From NCBI GenBank assembly GCA_030040425.1, contig JASHTS010000112.1:1-64000 (forward strand): a stretch of DNA of 64,000 nucleotides. Direction: 5' to 3'. Positions 19,136 to 26,810 of the stretch are shown in pieces; the first letter of the stretch is position 1, and the number at the start of each line of letters is the position of its first letter. Made by a program: the position numbers and the translations under genes. The stretch comes from Acidobacteriaceae bacterium. Its GTDB lineage: Bacteria > Acidobacteriota > Terriglobia > Terriglobales > Acidobacteriaceae. The notes under the pieces were generated by a model that was not told the DNA's origin, did no database searches, and saw nothing but the letters and a program-made list of their open reading frames with translations.

Positions 19136-19164
19136 ACATTAGCCCACACTCTCTTGCTTGTCAA
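19136..19164 (-). promoter_or_regulatory. Consensus promoter TTGACA-N17-TAATGT for GH51
   Basis: On the minus strand TTGACA (plus 19159-19164) is followed by exactly 17 bases and TAATGT (plus 19136-19141). It points to GH51 and would start RNA near 19129, leaving a leader of about 280 bases. This is the best sigma70-like promoter in the window. Confidence 0.65.
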
Positions 19165-19171
19165 GCAAGAG
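19151..19171. promoter_or_regulatory. Perfect 21-base palindromic operator overlapping the GH51 -35
   Basis: CTCTTGCTTG, one central base (T), then CAAGCAAGAG: 10-base perfect arms. It covers the whole -35 hexamer of the GH51 promoter, so a dimeric protein bound here should block RNA polymerase. The shape fits LacI/GntR/TetR-like repressors. No such repressor gene is in the window. Confidence 0.6.
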
Positions 19172-19495
19172 TTCGCGCGAGAACAGGAATGAAGATCGCA
19201 GAGAAATGCGGCTCCTCTGCATGACTTGTTCGTGACGCAAACCTCCGCGCGGAGCCATCCCGGCATCATCCGGATGAGTTCGCTCCCGTGGCCGGGCGCG
19301 ATTCGGGAAGCTCTTCGGGGCTGACTCGCATTCCGGTCGGAACACACGCACATCCGACTGCGCGCTTCTGATTGCGTTAACTCGTTATGGGATGGCGAGC
19401 GGCGCGGAGCCAGTCCCGATTGGCGGCGTTGCCCCGTTTGTTCCACTGTTCCCCGACTTCAATTCGCGGAGGTCCGAATGCCTATCGCCAGCCGG

Positions 19496-19604
19496 GTTTG
19501 TAACCCTCGGTTCATCAATGATTGAGCTTCAACTCCGCCGGTCAGTGAAGGAAGAAAACGGGCCCCTGCAAACGTCACGTAACGGGCGCCAAACAGTTTG
19601 TAAC
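19496..19604. repeat. Direct repeat GTTTGTAAC, two copies 100 bases apart
   Basis: Identical nonamers lie at 19496-19504 and 19596-19604. The first sits in a small inverted repeat (GGGTT-TGT-AACCC, 19494-19506). The second abuts the receptor-1 promoter. They may be activator sites; chance cannot be excluded for so short a word. Confidence 0.3.
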
Positions 19605-19633
19605 TTGCAAGTCAACTCAATCGGAAGTATGGT
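19605..19633 (+). promoter_or_regulatory. Promoter TTGCAA-N17-TATGGT for TonB receptor 1
   Basis: The -35 TTGCAA (19605-19610) and -10 TATGGT (19628-19633) are 17 bases apart. The -35 is centred in the perfect palindrome ACTTGCAAGT (19603-19612). The start codon at 19805 is about 165 bases further on. The CTTG/CAAG half-words also occur in the GH51 operator. Confidence 0.5.
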
Positions 19634-19804
19634 CCAGCGGTGCCTTGAATGGGTAGCCATGAGAGGTGTGGATTTGGAGCGATGTCGCGCGCGTAAACGC
19701 TTTCCCGCACAGAGGAGAGCGATGGAGTGGAAAGTCGTCCATCGGTGATCGAATCACTGACCGCCGGCACCACGGGAAGCAATTGTTTGCAAGGGAGGAG
19801 GCAA

Positions 19805-22800
19805 ATGATGGATCGTACGTTTGCAGGAGAGCGGAAGGCTAAGGAGAGATTCACCTATTCAAGCATCAGGAGGAATCGATCAGCGCTGTTTGGCTGGCTG
19901 GTGCTGATGCTTGGGTTCTTCATGCTGGCCACGCCCGGCTGGAGCCAGGACAATGCCACCGTCACCGGAACGGTTCTGGATTCGAGCGGCGCGGTGGTTC
20001 CCAACGCCAGCATCACCCTCACCAATCCGTCAACGGGCCAGGCGCGCGCCACGGTCTCAAACGGGGCCGGGATTTATCGCTTCGCCAACGTGGGAATCGG
20101 CACTTACACTCTGAATGCCGTGGCCTCGGGCTTCGAGAAATTTTCGCGCGCGGGCATCGTAGTCAACGTTGCCCAGACGGTGGAAGCCGATGTGACGCTG
20201 GCCGTGGGCAGCGCGGCCCAGACCGTGACTGTGGCCGCCGATGCCCTTCAAGTGCAGACCGAGACCAGCGAGGTGAGCACTCTCATCAACGGCGAGCAGG
20301 TGCAGGAACTCTCAACCGACGGACGCAACGTGACCAACCTCGCCGCACTGGGCGCCGGCGTTTCCAACCAGTTGCCTGAGTTCAGCGGCGTCAACGCGCT
20401 CACTTCGGCCAACGGCCTGAGCTTCAACGGAACGCGCAGCACGCACAATATCTATCTGATCGACGGCGGCGAGCAAAACGACCGCGGCTGCGGCGGCTGC
20501 TTTATGAACCTGCCTTCGCAGGACGCGATTGCCGAGTTCCAGACGCTCGACAGCAACTACAGTCCCGACTACGGCATTGGTTCCGGGGGCACCATCGTGA
20601 TGGTGCTGAAGTCGGGCCGACGCGACTTCCACGGCGAAGTGTACGAATTCAACCGCAACACGGATTACGACGCCAACGACTACTTCACCAAGGGCGCCGG
20701 CCAGGGAAGGCCCGCCTTTCACCTGAACGAGCCCGGCGGCAATATCAGCGGGCCGCTGTTCATTCCGCATGTCTACAACGAAAACCGCAACCGGACCTTC
20801 TTTTTCTGGAACGAGGAATGGCGCCGACTGATCCAGGGCAGCGCGCCGTCCATCCAGAACGACATTCTGGACAGCAGTTCGGCGGATAACTTTCCGACGG
20901 CGGGGCAGAGCCTGACGTACACGCCGCCTGCAAGCGAAGCGACCAGCTCGAGTGTTTGCAATACGGGTGTGGCGCCTCCGTGCGTCCCCAACACAACAGA
21001 TCCAGCCAAACTGGCCCTGTATAAGACCGACGGGCTCACCATCGGCGATGCGTTTCCGGGGAGCGTGATTCCAGCCAACCTGATCGACCAAAATGCCGTG
21101 CTCGAGATCAATGCGGGAACGTTCCCCAAGCCGAACTACAACAATGGGACCCAGTACATTGCGTCGATTCCGCAGCCGACTTACGTGCGCGAAGACATTG
21201 TGCGCATCGATCACTCCATCAGTCCCAAATATCAGTTGATGGGCCACTACCTGCATGACACTCTGGCCCAGAATTACTTCCCTCCCCTTTGGGGCGACAG
21301 CACCTATCCGACCGTGGGCACGATCATGAGCAACCCCTCGTACTCAGCAGTGATCAAGCTGACGCAGACCTATTCGTCGAACCTGCTCAACGAGTCGGGC
21401 GTGTTTTACAGCGGCAACAAGATTACTTTGACGCCGACGAAGGGGCCGGGCGGAACGTTTGTGCAGCCCACGGGATGGACGGCAACCAGCTTTTTCCCGA
21501 TTACCGACAATTTCATGGCCCGCCTGCCCGAGGTTGACCTGCAGGGATCGCCGCTCAACGTGAACTGGAGCCCGAGCTATTATCCATGGAAGAACGGATA
21601 CGAAGGCTTTGAGTACAGAGACGATCTGTCGTACACGAACGGCAAGCACCAGTTCAAGTTCGGCGCAAGCTGGTTCCACGCTTACAAGAACCAGCAGCTG
21701 CAGTACAACACCAACGGCACGGCCGTCTTCAACTCGAACTCCTTCTCGGGAGATTCGTATATCAACTTCCTGCTTGGAGACGCGGCCAACTTCTCGCAGC
21801 TCCAGTACCTGGACAACAAGTACTGGGTTTCGAACACGTGGAGCTTTTACGGGAACGACAACTACCACGTGACGCGCGACCTGACCCTCAATCTCGGGAT
21901 TCGTTTCGACGATATCCCGCATACCTACGAGCGTTACGACCGATTCGCCAACTTTGTCCCATCGGACTACATCACCGCGCTTGGAAATCCGATCGAGGCG
22001 GACGGCACCATCAATCCGACGCAACTTTCCACTTTCAGCAAGACGGGCAGCGAGCTGTTCTATTTGAATGGAATCGAAGAAGCCGGCGTGAACGGATTTC
22101 CGAAAGGCAATGTGAAAAACTACCACAACTCGTGGCAGCCGCGCATTGGCTTCGCCGACAACCTCTTTGGAAGCGGAAAGACCGTGCTGCGCGGCGGATT
22201 TGGCATGTTCTTCGAACGGGTGCAGGGCAACGACGTATATAACTCGGCGCTCGACCCGCCGTTTGCCTATATTCCTTCCGCGAACAACGTGTATTTCTCG
22301 AATCCGAATACCAGCGCGCTGACCGGCTTGACGTCGACCCAGACCTTCCCCGCGAACCTCACCAATATTGAGTACAAGTACAAGCTGCCTGGAACGGCCG
22401 ACTATAGCCTCGGCATCCAGCGCCAGCTGGCGCCCTCGGTGGTTGCTTCTGTTCAATATGTAGGCTCCAAGGGGTGGGACCAGAACGACGACCGCAACAT
22501 CAATACTCTGCCGCTGGCCGATGCAACCGATCCCGCCAGTCCCTATGATTTGCGCGAAGCCGTGGCCAACGGATCCATCGGCCCCAACGCCTATCGCAAC
22601 TATCCCGGTTTCGCGGGCGTAACCCAGGAAGAGGATGAGACCAACTTCAGTTACAACGCGCTTCAACCCCAAATCCGGTTTGAGAACAAGCACGGATTGA
22701 CCACCCTGATTGCGTACACCTGGTCGCATGAGATCGACACGGCCTCGAACGACCTGAATGGGGTTTCGGATCCTTACAACATCGGGTACGACCGCGCATC

Positions 22801-23362
22801 CGGCGCCTTCGACCGCCGCCATATCTTGAATGCCAGCTACGTGTATTCGCTGCCGTGGTTCCAGACAACTTCGAGCGTTCTGGAGCGGGATGTTCTGGGC
22901 GGATGGTCGATCTCCGGCATTACCCAATACACCAGCGGCAACCCGCTGTACGTCACTTACACGGGCCCGGACACGCTTGGACTGGGCGGTGGCACCAATA
23001 ATCGGCCAAACCTGGTGGCGTCAGTCTCGTATCCGAAAAAATTAAGTGCGTGGTTCAGCAAAGGCTCCTACGGGAATCCCACCGCTCCGTGGGCCGGAGG
23101 GTCCAACCAGGGCTTCGGCACTGCGGGGCGTGACTCGGCGGTAGGGCCGGGCCTCTCCCTTTGGAACCTCTCGCTCTTCAAGTCGATCCCGCTCAGCGGC
23201 CGTGAGACTCCACACCTTGAACTGCACTTTGAATCGTTCAACACCTTCAACCATCCGTCGTGGACCGGCATCGACACGAACAGCGCCGATGGAAACTTTG
23301 GCTCCATCACGGGCGATTATGGCCCGCGTCTGCTCGAACTCGGCGGCAAAATCGTCTTTTGA
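19805..23362 (+). CDS. TonB-dependent receptor 1 (Oar-like, carboxypeptidase-regulatory N-domain)
   Basis: A 1185-residue outer-membrane protein that likely imports a ligand with TonB energy. A signal peptide (LFGWLVLMLGFFMLATPGWSQ) precedes a carboxypeptidase-D regulatory-like domain (TVTGTVLDSSGAVVPNASITLTN ... GIYRFANVGIGTYTLNAVASGF). A plug follows (VQELSTDGRNVTNLAALGAGV ... IYLIDGGEQNDRGCGGCFMNLPSQDAIAEFQ), then a large beta-barrel ending in phenylalanine (ELGGKIVF), as outer-membrane barrels do. There is no SusD-like partner nearby. ATG 19805 is chosen because GGGAGGAGG lies just upstream and the signal peptide is well placed; the frame is open to 19727. A strong terminator follows the stop. 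Substrate not readable; glycan context suggests oligosaccharides. Confidence 0.9.
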   Translation: MMDRTFAGERKAKERFTYSSIRRNRSALFGWLVLMLGFFMLATPGWSQDNATVTGTVLDSSGAVVPNASITLTNPSTGQARATVSNGAGIYRFANVGIGTYTLNAVASGFEKFSRAGIVVNVAQTVEADVTLAVGSAAQTVTVAADALQVQTETSEVSTLINGEQVQELSTDGRNVTNLAALGAGVSNQLPEFSGVNALTSANGLSFNGTRSTHNIYLIDGGEQNDRGCGGCFMNLPSQDAIAEFQTLDSNYSPDYGIGSGGTIVMVLKSGRRDFHGEVYEFNRNTDYDANDYFTKGAGQGRPAFHLNEPGGNISGPLFIPHVYNENRNRTFFFWNEEWRRLIQGSAPSIQNDILDSSSADNFPTAGQSLTYTPPASEATSSSVCNTGVAPPCVPNTTDPAKLALYKTDGLTIGDAFPGSVIPANLIDQNAVLEINAGTFPKPNYNNGTQYIASIPQPTYVREDIVRIDHSISPKYQLMGHYLHDTLAQNYFPPLWGDSTYPTVGTIMSNPSYSAVIKLTQTYSSNLLNESGVFYSGNKITLTPTKGPGGTFVQPTGWTATSFFPITDNFMARLPEVDLQGSPLNVNWSPSYYPWKNGYEGFEYRDDLSYTNGKHQFKFGASWFHAYKNQQLQYNTNGTAVFNSNSFSGDSYINFLLGDAANFSQLQYLDNKYWVSNTWSFYGNDNYHVTRDLTLNLGIRFDDIPHTYERYDRFANFVPSDYITALGNPIEADGTINPTQLSTFSKTGSELFYLNGIEEAGVNGFPKGNVKNYHNSWQPRIGFADNLFGSGKTVLRGGFGMFFERVQGNDVYNSALDPPFAYIPSANNVYFSNPNTSALTGLTSTQTFPANLTNIEYKYKLPGTADYSLGIQRQLAPSVVASVQYVGSKGWDQNDDRNINTLPLADATDPASPYDLREAVANGSIGPNAYRNYPGFAGVTQEEDETNFSYNALQPQIRFENKHGLTTLIAYTWSHEIDTASNDLNGVSDPYNIGYDRASGAFDRRHILNASYVYSLPWFQTTSSVLERDVLGGWSISGITQYTSGNPLYVTYTGPDTLGLGGGTNNRPNLVASVSYPKKLSAWFSKGSYGNPTAPWAGGSNQGFGTAGRDSAVGPGLSLWNLSLFKSIPLSGRETPHLELHFESFNTFNHPSWTGIDTNSADGNFGSITGDYGPRLLELGGKIVF

Positions 23363-23384
23363 TCCTCCTCCAGTGTTTCCCGAT

Positions 23385-23414
23385 GGCGCGGCGGATGTAC
23401 TCGCCGCGCCTTTT
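23385..23414 (+). terminator. Rho-independent terminator after TonB receptor 1
   Basis: A perfect 9-base GC stem (23385-23393 with 23402-23410, loop GATGTACT) followed by TTTT. It begins 22 bases after the stop, so the TPR gene at 23498 depends on read-through or its own promoter. Confidence 0.75.
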
Positions 23415-23497
23415 CTATTGCGAATGCTCGGCGTTTTCAAACCGCGCCTGCGATTGCCTAACCAGCTCGATCTGAGCGAGAATGCACCTGGGAAATC

Positions 23498-24706
23498 ATG
23501 TTGCGATCGATTGCATCGAAGGCAATTCTTCGCTGCCTGGCCATCATTCTGGGATTGCATGCTCTTGCCGTCGCAGCCGCAGGGGGACAGGACGATCTGC
23601 GCCAGGCCGCCGCACAGCTGCAGCAGGAGGGCAAGGTGCCGGAAGCAGAAGCAGCATGGCGGTCGGTGCTCGACAGGAATCCCGACGATGCCGAGGCGTA
23701 CGCGAATCTCGGTCTTCTCCAGGCGCGTCAGCAGCAATACAAAGCGGCGATTGAGTCCTATCGCAAGGCGCTGGCTGTCAATCCGGCGATGCCCGGAGTC
23801 GAACTGGATCTCGGCTTATCGCTGTTCAAAAGCGGCGAGTTCGGCGCTGCCATCAAAACATTTCAGCCGCTTTTGAAGGCGGCGCCGGCAGCTTCACCCG
23901 AGTCGCTGCGCCTGAAGACGCTGATCGGGCTTGCTCATTACGGGATGGGCGAGTACGGAGCGGCCGTTCCGTACCTGAAAGAAGCCACCGCAGCCGATCC
24001 ACAGAATCTGCCCTTCCGCCTGGCGCTGGCGCAGAGCTGCCTTTGGTCGAAACAATACCAGTGCGTTCTCGACGTTTATCACGAAATCCTGACGTTAAAT
24101 GCGGAATCGGCCGAAGCCGACATGCTGGCCGGAGAAGCGCTGGACGAGATGAAAGACAAGGCAGCGGCCGCAGAGCAGTTCCGCGCCGCGGTCAAGGCCG
24201 ATCCTAAAATGCCGGACGTGCACTTCGGACTTGGTTATCTTCTCTGGGGGCTGCTCGAATATGACGAAGCGGCGAAGGAGTTTCAGGCCGAGCTCGCCAA
24301 CAACCCGAATCACGCGCCGGCGCTGGCCTATCTCGCGGATTCCGAAATCAAAATGGGCAACCCTGAGATGGCTGAGCCGCTGCTCGAAAAGGCGATTCGC
24401 CTCGACCCTAAGCTAGAGCTAGCCCACCTTGATCTGGGCATCCTGTTGAGCGATGCGGGCAAGCGCGCGGATGCATTGCGCGAGCTGTTGACGGCCGAGC
24501 GGATCAATCCCAACGATCAGGAGGTGCACTGGCGGCTGGGACGATTCTACAAATCAATCGGCAAAAACCAGGAGGCGGCCGCGGAGTTTGCAAAGACAAA
24601 ACAGTTGCAGAAGGCCTCGGATCAGACGGTGTTCGAGCAGCTTCATCGCGCCCAGCAACGGGGCAAGCCGGTTCCTGTGAACCCCGACGCGCCGCTGCAA
24701 AAGTGA
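23498..24706 (+). CDS. Secreted tetratricopeptide-repeat protein
   Basis: The 402-residue protein has a signal peptide (LAIILGLHALAVAAAGG) and then tandem TPR motifs over almost its whole length (for example AEAAWRSVLDRNPDDAEAYANLGLL, IESYRKALAVNPAMPGVELDLG and AEPLLEKAIRLDPKLELAHLDLG). TPRs bind proteins, so it is probably a periplasmic or surface scaffold. It follows TonB receptor 1 and meets a CRTAC1 gene tail to tail with a single base between their stops. The same receptor/TPR/CRTAC1 company occurs at 39399-48154. No catalytic motif is visible and its partner is unknown. Confidence 0.8.
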   Translation: MLRSIASKAILRCLAIILGLHALAVAAAGGQDDLRQAAAQLQQEGKVPEAEAAWRSVLDRNPDDAEAYANLGLLQARQQQYKAAIESYRKALAVNPAMPGVELDLGLSLFKSGEFGAAIKTFQPLLKAAPAASPESLRLKTLIGLAHYGMGEYGAAVPYLKEATAADPQNLPFRLALAQSCLWSKQYQCVLDVYHEILTLNAESAEADMLAGEALDEMKDKAAAAEQFRAAVKADPKMPDVHFGLGYLLWGLLEYDEAAKEFQAELANNPNHAPALAYLADSEIKMGNPEMAEPLLEKAIRLDPKLELAHLDLGILLSDAGKRADALRELLTAERINPNDQEVHWRLGRFYKSIGKNQEAAAEFAKTKQLQKASDQTVFEQLHRAQQRGKPVPVNPDAPLQK

Positions 24707-24707
24707 A

Positions 24708-26669
24708 TCAAGGCCGATTCGCTTGGCCGAAGCGTGGCGGCTTCGAGTCAATGACGCCGGCACCTTCGCGCACCGTATAAAAGCGGTCCGCAGCAAGATT
24801 CGTCAAGGTTTCCACTTTCCCGCCAGGCCAGATGACTTCAGCCTTATTCACCCGCTGGTGAGTTCCGAGACCAAAGTGGAGGCGCAGATCGTTCTGCGAC
24901 AGATAGCTTCCGCCGCTGATCACCTCGCCCAGCTGCACCAGATCGCCCGCGGTGACGCGAACACGCGCGTTGAGCGCGAGGCGATTGCTTTTGACCCCTT
25001 CCAGCTGAAAGCTGATCCAGTGATTTCTGGGGCCGCCTTGGGGCCGCAGGATCATGGGCTCGCCTTGCAGATTCTCGACCACCGCTTCGAGCCGGCCGTC
25101 ATTGAACAGATCGCCGATGGCCATGCCGCGGCTCACCTGTGGAGCTTGGATTGCCGGCCCCACAAGCTTGCTGATGTCCTTGAATTTTCCGTTGCGCTCA
25201 TTGAGAAACAGAAGCTTGGGCTCAAGATAATGCAGGCTCGAGTTGATCTGGTCCACCTGCGGATACACGTGACCGTTGACGATGAAGAGATCGGGCCAGC
25301 CGCTATTGGAGAAGTCCACGAAAGCGTCGCCCCATCCCACATAGCCGCGCGTGCCGCGGCCAATTCCGGAAGGCGCAGCAACGTCAGTGAAATTCATCTC
25401 GCCGTCGTTGCGATAAAACGCCGCGAATTCATTGTCGAAATGCGAGATCACCAGCGACATGCGCCCGGTGTGCAGATAATCGCCCAGGGCAATCCCCATA
25501 TTCGCCTGGCGCGTGCCGCTTTCGCTCAGTCCGACACCCGACGAAAAGCCGACCTCCTCGAAACTTCCCTTGCCATTTCCCTGATAAAGATTGTTGGGCT
25601 GGCCGTCGTTGGTCACAAACAGATCGAGCTTGCCATCGTTATTGAAGTCCGACCAGATGGATGTCAGTCCATAGCCTTCTTCGTCCAGGATTCCGGCTTT
25701 CCTCGATACATCGGTAAAGGTGCCGTCGCGATTATTGTGGTAGAGATTGTCGCGGGAGCCCTTCAATCCGCGCGGCCCGCATTGCACGTCGAGGCCCATA
25801 TACCGGCATATATCGCTCGATCCGAAAGCCGCCATATTATGCAGATCGAAGTCGACGTAATGCGAGATGAAGAGGTCGGGCCAGCCGTCGTCGTCGTAAT
25901 CGCCAAAGGCGGCGCCGGTAGCCCACAAATGGTCGTTTCCGAGGCCGACGCTCCGGGTCACATCGGTAAACGTGCCGTCGCCATTGTTGCGATAGAGAAC
26001 CACTCCGCCAAAACAGGTGACCAGCAGGTCGGGCCAGCCGTCGTTGTTGTAGTCGCCGACCACCGCTCCCATCGCCCAGCATGGAAAGCCCACCCCTGCC
26101 TTGTCGGTGACATCGGTGAACGTGCCGTCGCGGTTGTTGTGATAGAGCGCGCTCCGCGCCTCTTCGCCGCGCAATCCCATGGCGACGTTGGCCGCGTTGG
26201 TGAAGTATATGTCCGGGTAGCCGTCGCGATCGTAATCGATCAGCGCCACTCCTCCGCTCATCGACTCCACAATGTATTTCTGCTCCGGACTGGAGAGATG
26301 ATCGAAATGGATGCCGGTCGAGGCGGTGATATCGGCGAGTTGTGGATAGTCGATTGCCGGCATTGCAGCGGCATCGGACGCCATGGTCTGCGCGTCTTCG
26401 GTCGAAACTCCCATGCCTGCAGACAGGGCAAGCAAAATGGGAAACAGCGCCAACGGGGCCCATCCTTTTACGTGATGCGCCGTCACAGAAGATTTACCGC
26501 CCGGACACCCGTCATCGCAAGCTTCTCCCGCCGCTGCCATGGGAAGTCGCTTCCAGAATACAGCCCTTTCCGAGGATTGCATGCGCGTGTTTTCCAGGAG
26601 AATCACAGGGCCCACGGGAGGAATCGGGGCAATCGAGATGTGCAACAGACAATCGGTTGATTTGATCAA
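24708..26669 (-). CDS. CRTAC1-type protein, VCBS/FG-GAP repeats and C-terminal ASPIC/UnbV domain
   Basis: A large secreted beta-propeller protein of unknown role. Repeats carry calcium-binding-like DxDxDG loops (IDYDRDGYPDIYFTN, GDYNNDGWPDLL, GDYDDDGWPDLFISHY), each followed by a YxNNxDGTFTDVT strand. A CRYMGLDVQCGPRGL segment matches CNWKGIPVNCGPRGL of the paralog at 40961. The end shows the ASPIC/UnbV domain (SQNDLRLHFGLG ... VEVIWPGG-type run). The start is uncertain: ATG 26669 gives a long odd leader and internal starts near 26582 or at a GTG before the hydrophobic stretch WAPLALFPILLALSAGMG are possible. It is divergent from the regulator at 26811. Confidence 0.85.
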   Translation of the reverse strand: MIKSTDCLLHISIAPIPPVGPVILLENTRMQSSERAVFWKRLPMAAAGEACDDGCPGGKSSVTAHHVKGWAPLALFPILLALSAGMGVSTEDAQTMASDAAAMPAIDYPQLADITASTGIHFDHLSSPEQKYIVESMSGGVALIDYDRDGYPDIYFTNAANVAMGLRGEEARSALYHNNRDGTFTDVTDKAGVGFPCWAMGAVVGDYNNDGWPDLLVTCFGGVVLYRNNGDGTFTDVTRSVGLGNDHLWATGAAFGDYDDDGWPDLFISHYVDFDLHNMAAFGSSDICRYMGLDVQCGPRGLKGSRDNLYHNNRDGTFTDVSRKAGILDEEGYGLTSIWSDFNNDGKLDLFVTNDGQPNNLYQGNGKGSFEEVGFSSGVGLSESGTRQANMGIALGDYLHTGRMSLVISHFDNEFAAFYRNDGEMNFTDVAAPSGIGRGTRGYVGWGDAFVDFSNSGWPDLFIVNGHVYPQVDQINSSLHYLEPKLLFLNERNGKFKDISKLVGPAIQAPQVSRGMAIGDLFNDGRLEAVVENLQGEPMILRPQGGPRNHWISFQLEGVKSNRLALNARVRVTAGDLVQLGEVISGGSYLSQNDLRLHFGLGTHQRVNKAEVIWPGGKVETLTNLAADRFYTVREGAGVIDSKPPRFGQANRP

Positions 26670-26773
26670 CGGCAGGTAGCGTTATTGCTTCTGGAGCTTC
26701 GCCGCGCCGGGCTGCGTCGAGAGAACGCACCGGTTCGCGGCCAGCTCAACCGGAAACAAGACAGAAAACCGCG

Positions 26774-26782
26774 TGCTATACT
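26774..26782 (+). promoter_or_regulatory. Extended -10 element, TGCTATACT
   Basis: TG-C-TATACT lies about 30 bases before the start at 26811 and has no clear -35. RNA would begin near 26788-26790, exactly where the hairpin at 26788-26810 starts. The same element precedes the paralog at 656. Confidence 0.55.
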
Positions 26783-26787
26783 GCTTT

Positions 26788-26810
26788 CCGCTTCACAAAA
26801 GGTGAAGCGG
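26788..26810 (+). promoter_or_regulatory. Perfect inverted repeat ending at the start codon (RBS hairpin or operator)
   Basis: CCGCTTCAC, loop AAAAG, GTGAAGCGG: perfect 9-base arms. The right arm contains the ribosome-binding GGTGAAG and ends one base before ATG 26811. In RNA it would form a 5'-terminal stem hiding the ribosome site; in DNA it could be an operator just downstream of the promoter. Confidence 0.6.

Larger units (their letters stand above)
18850..19804. other. Regulatory intergenic region between GH51 and TonB receptor 1
   Basis: This 955-base gap has back-to-back promoters: one leftward to GH51 (19136-19164) and one rightward to the receptor (19605-19633). It also has a 21-base palindrome over the leftward -35, a 10-base palindrome over the rightward -35, an inverted repeat in the GH51 leader (19005-19029) and a direct repeat GTTTGTAAC at 19496 and 19596. 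Open frames in it have no family resemblance, so I call no gene. Confidence 0.6.

Noticed and set aside
18973..19446. Minus-strand frame of 157 codons in the GH51/receptor gap
   Set aside because: Crosses the promoter and operator and shows no domain or ribosome site.
24723..26660. Plus-strand frame of 645 codons over the CRTAC1 gene
   Set aside because: It mirrors the Asp-rich repeats of the minus-strand gene as repetitive Val/Ile/Ala text; no family.
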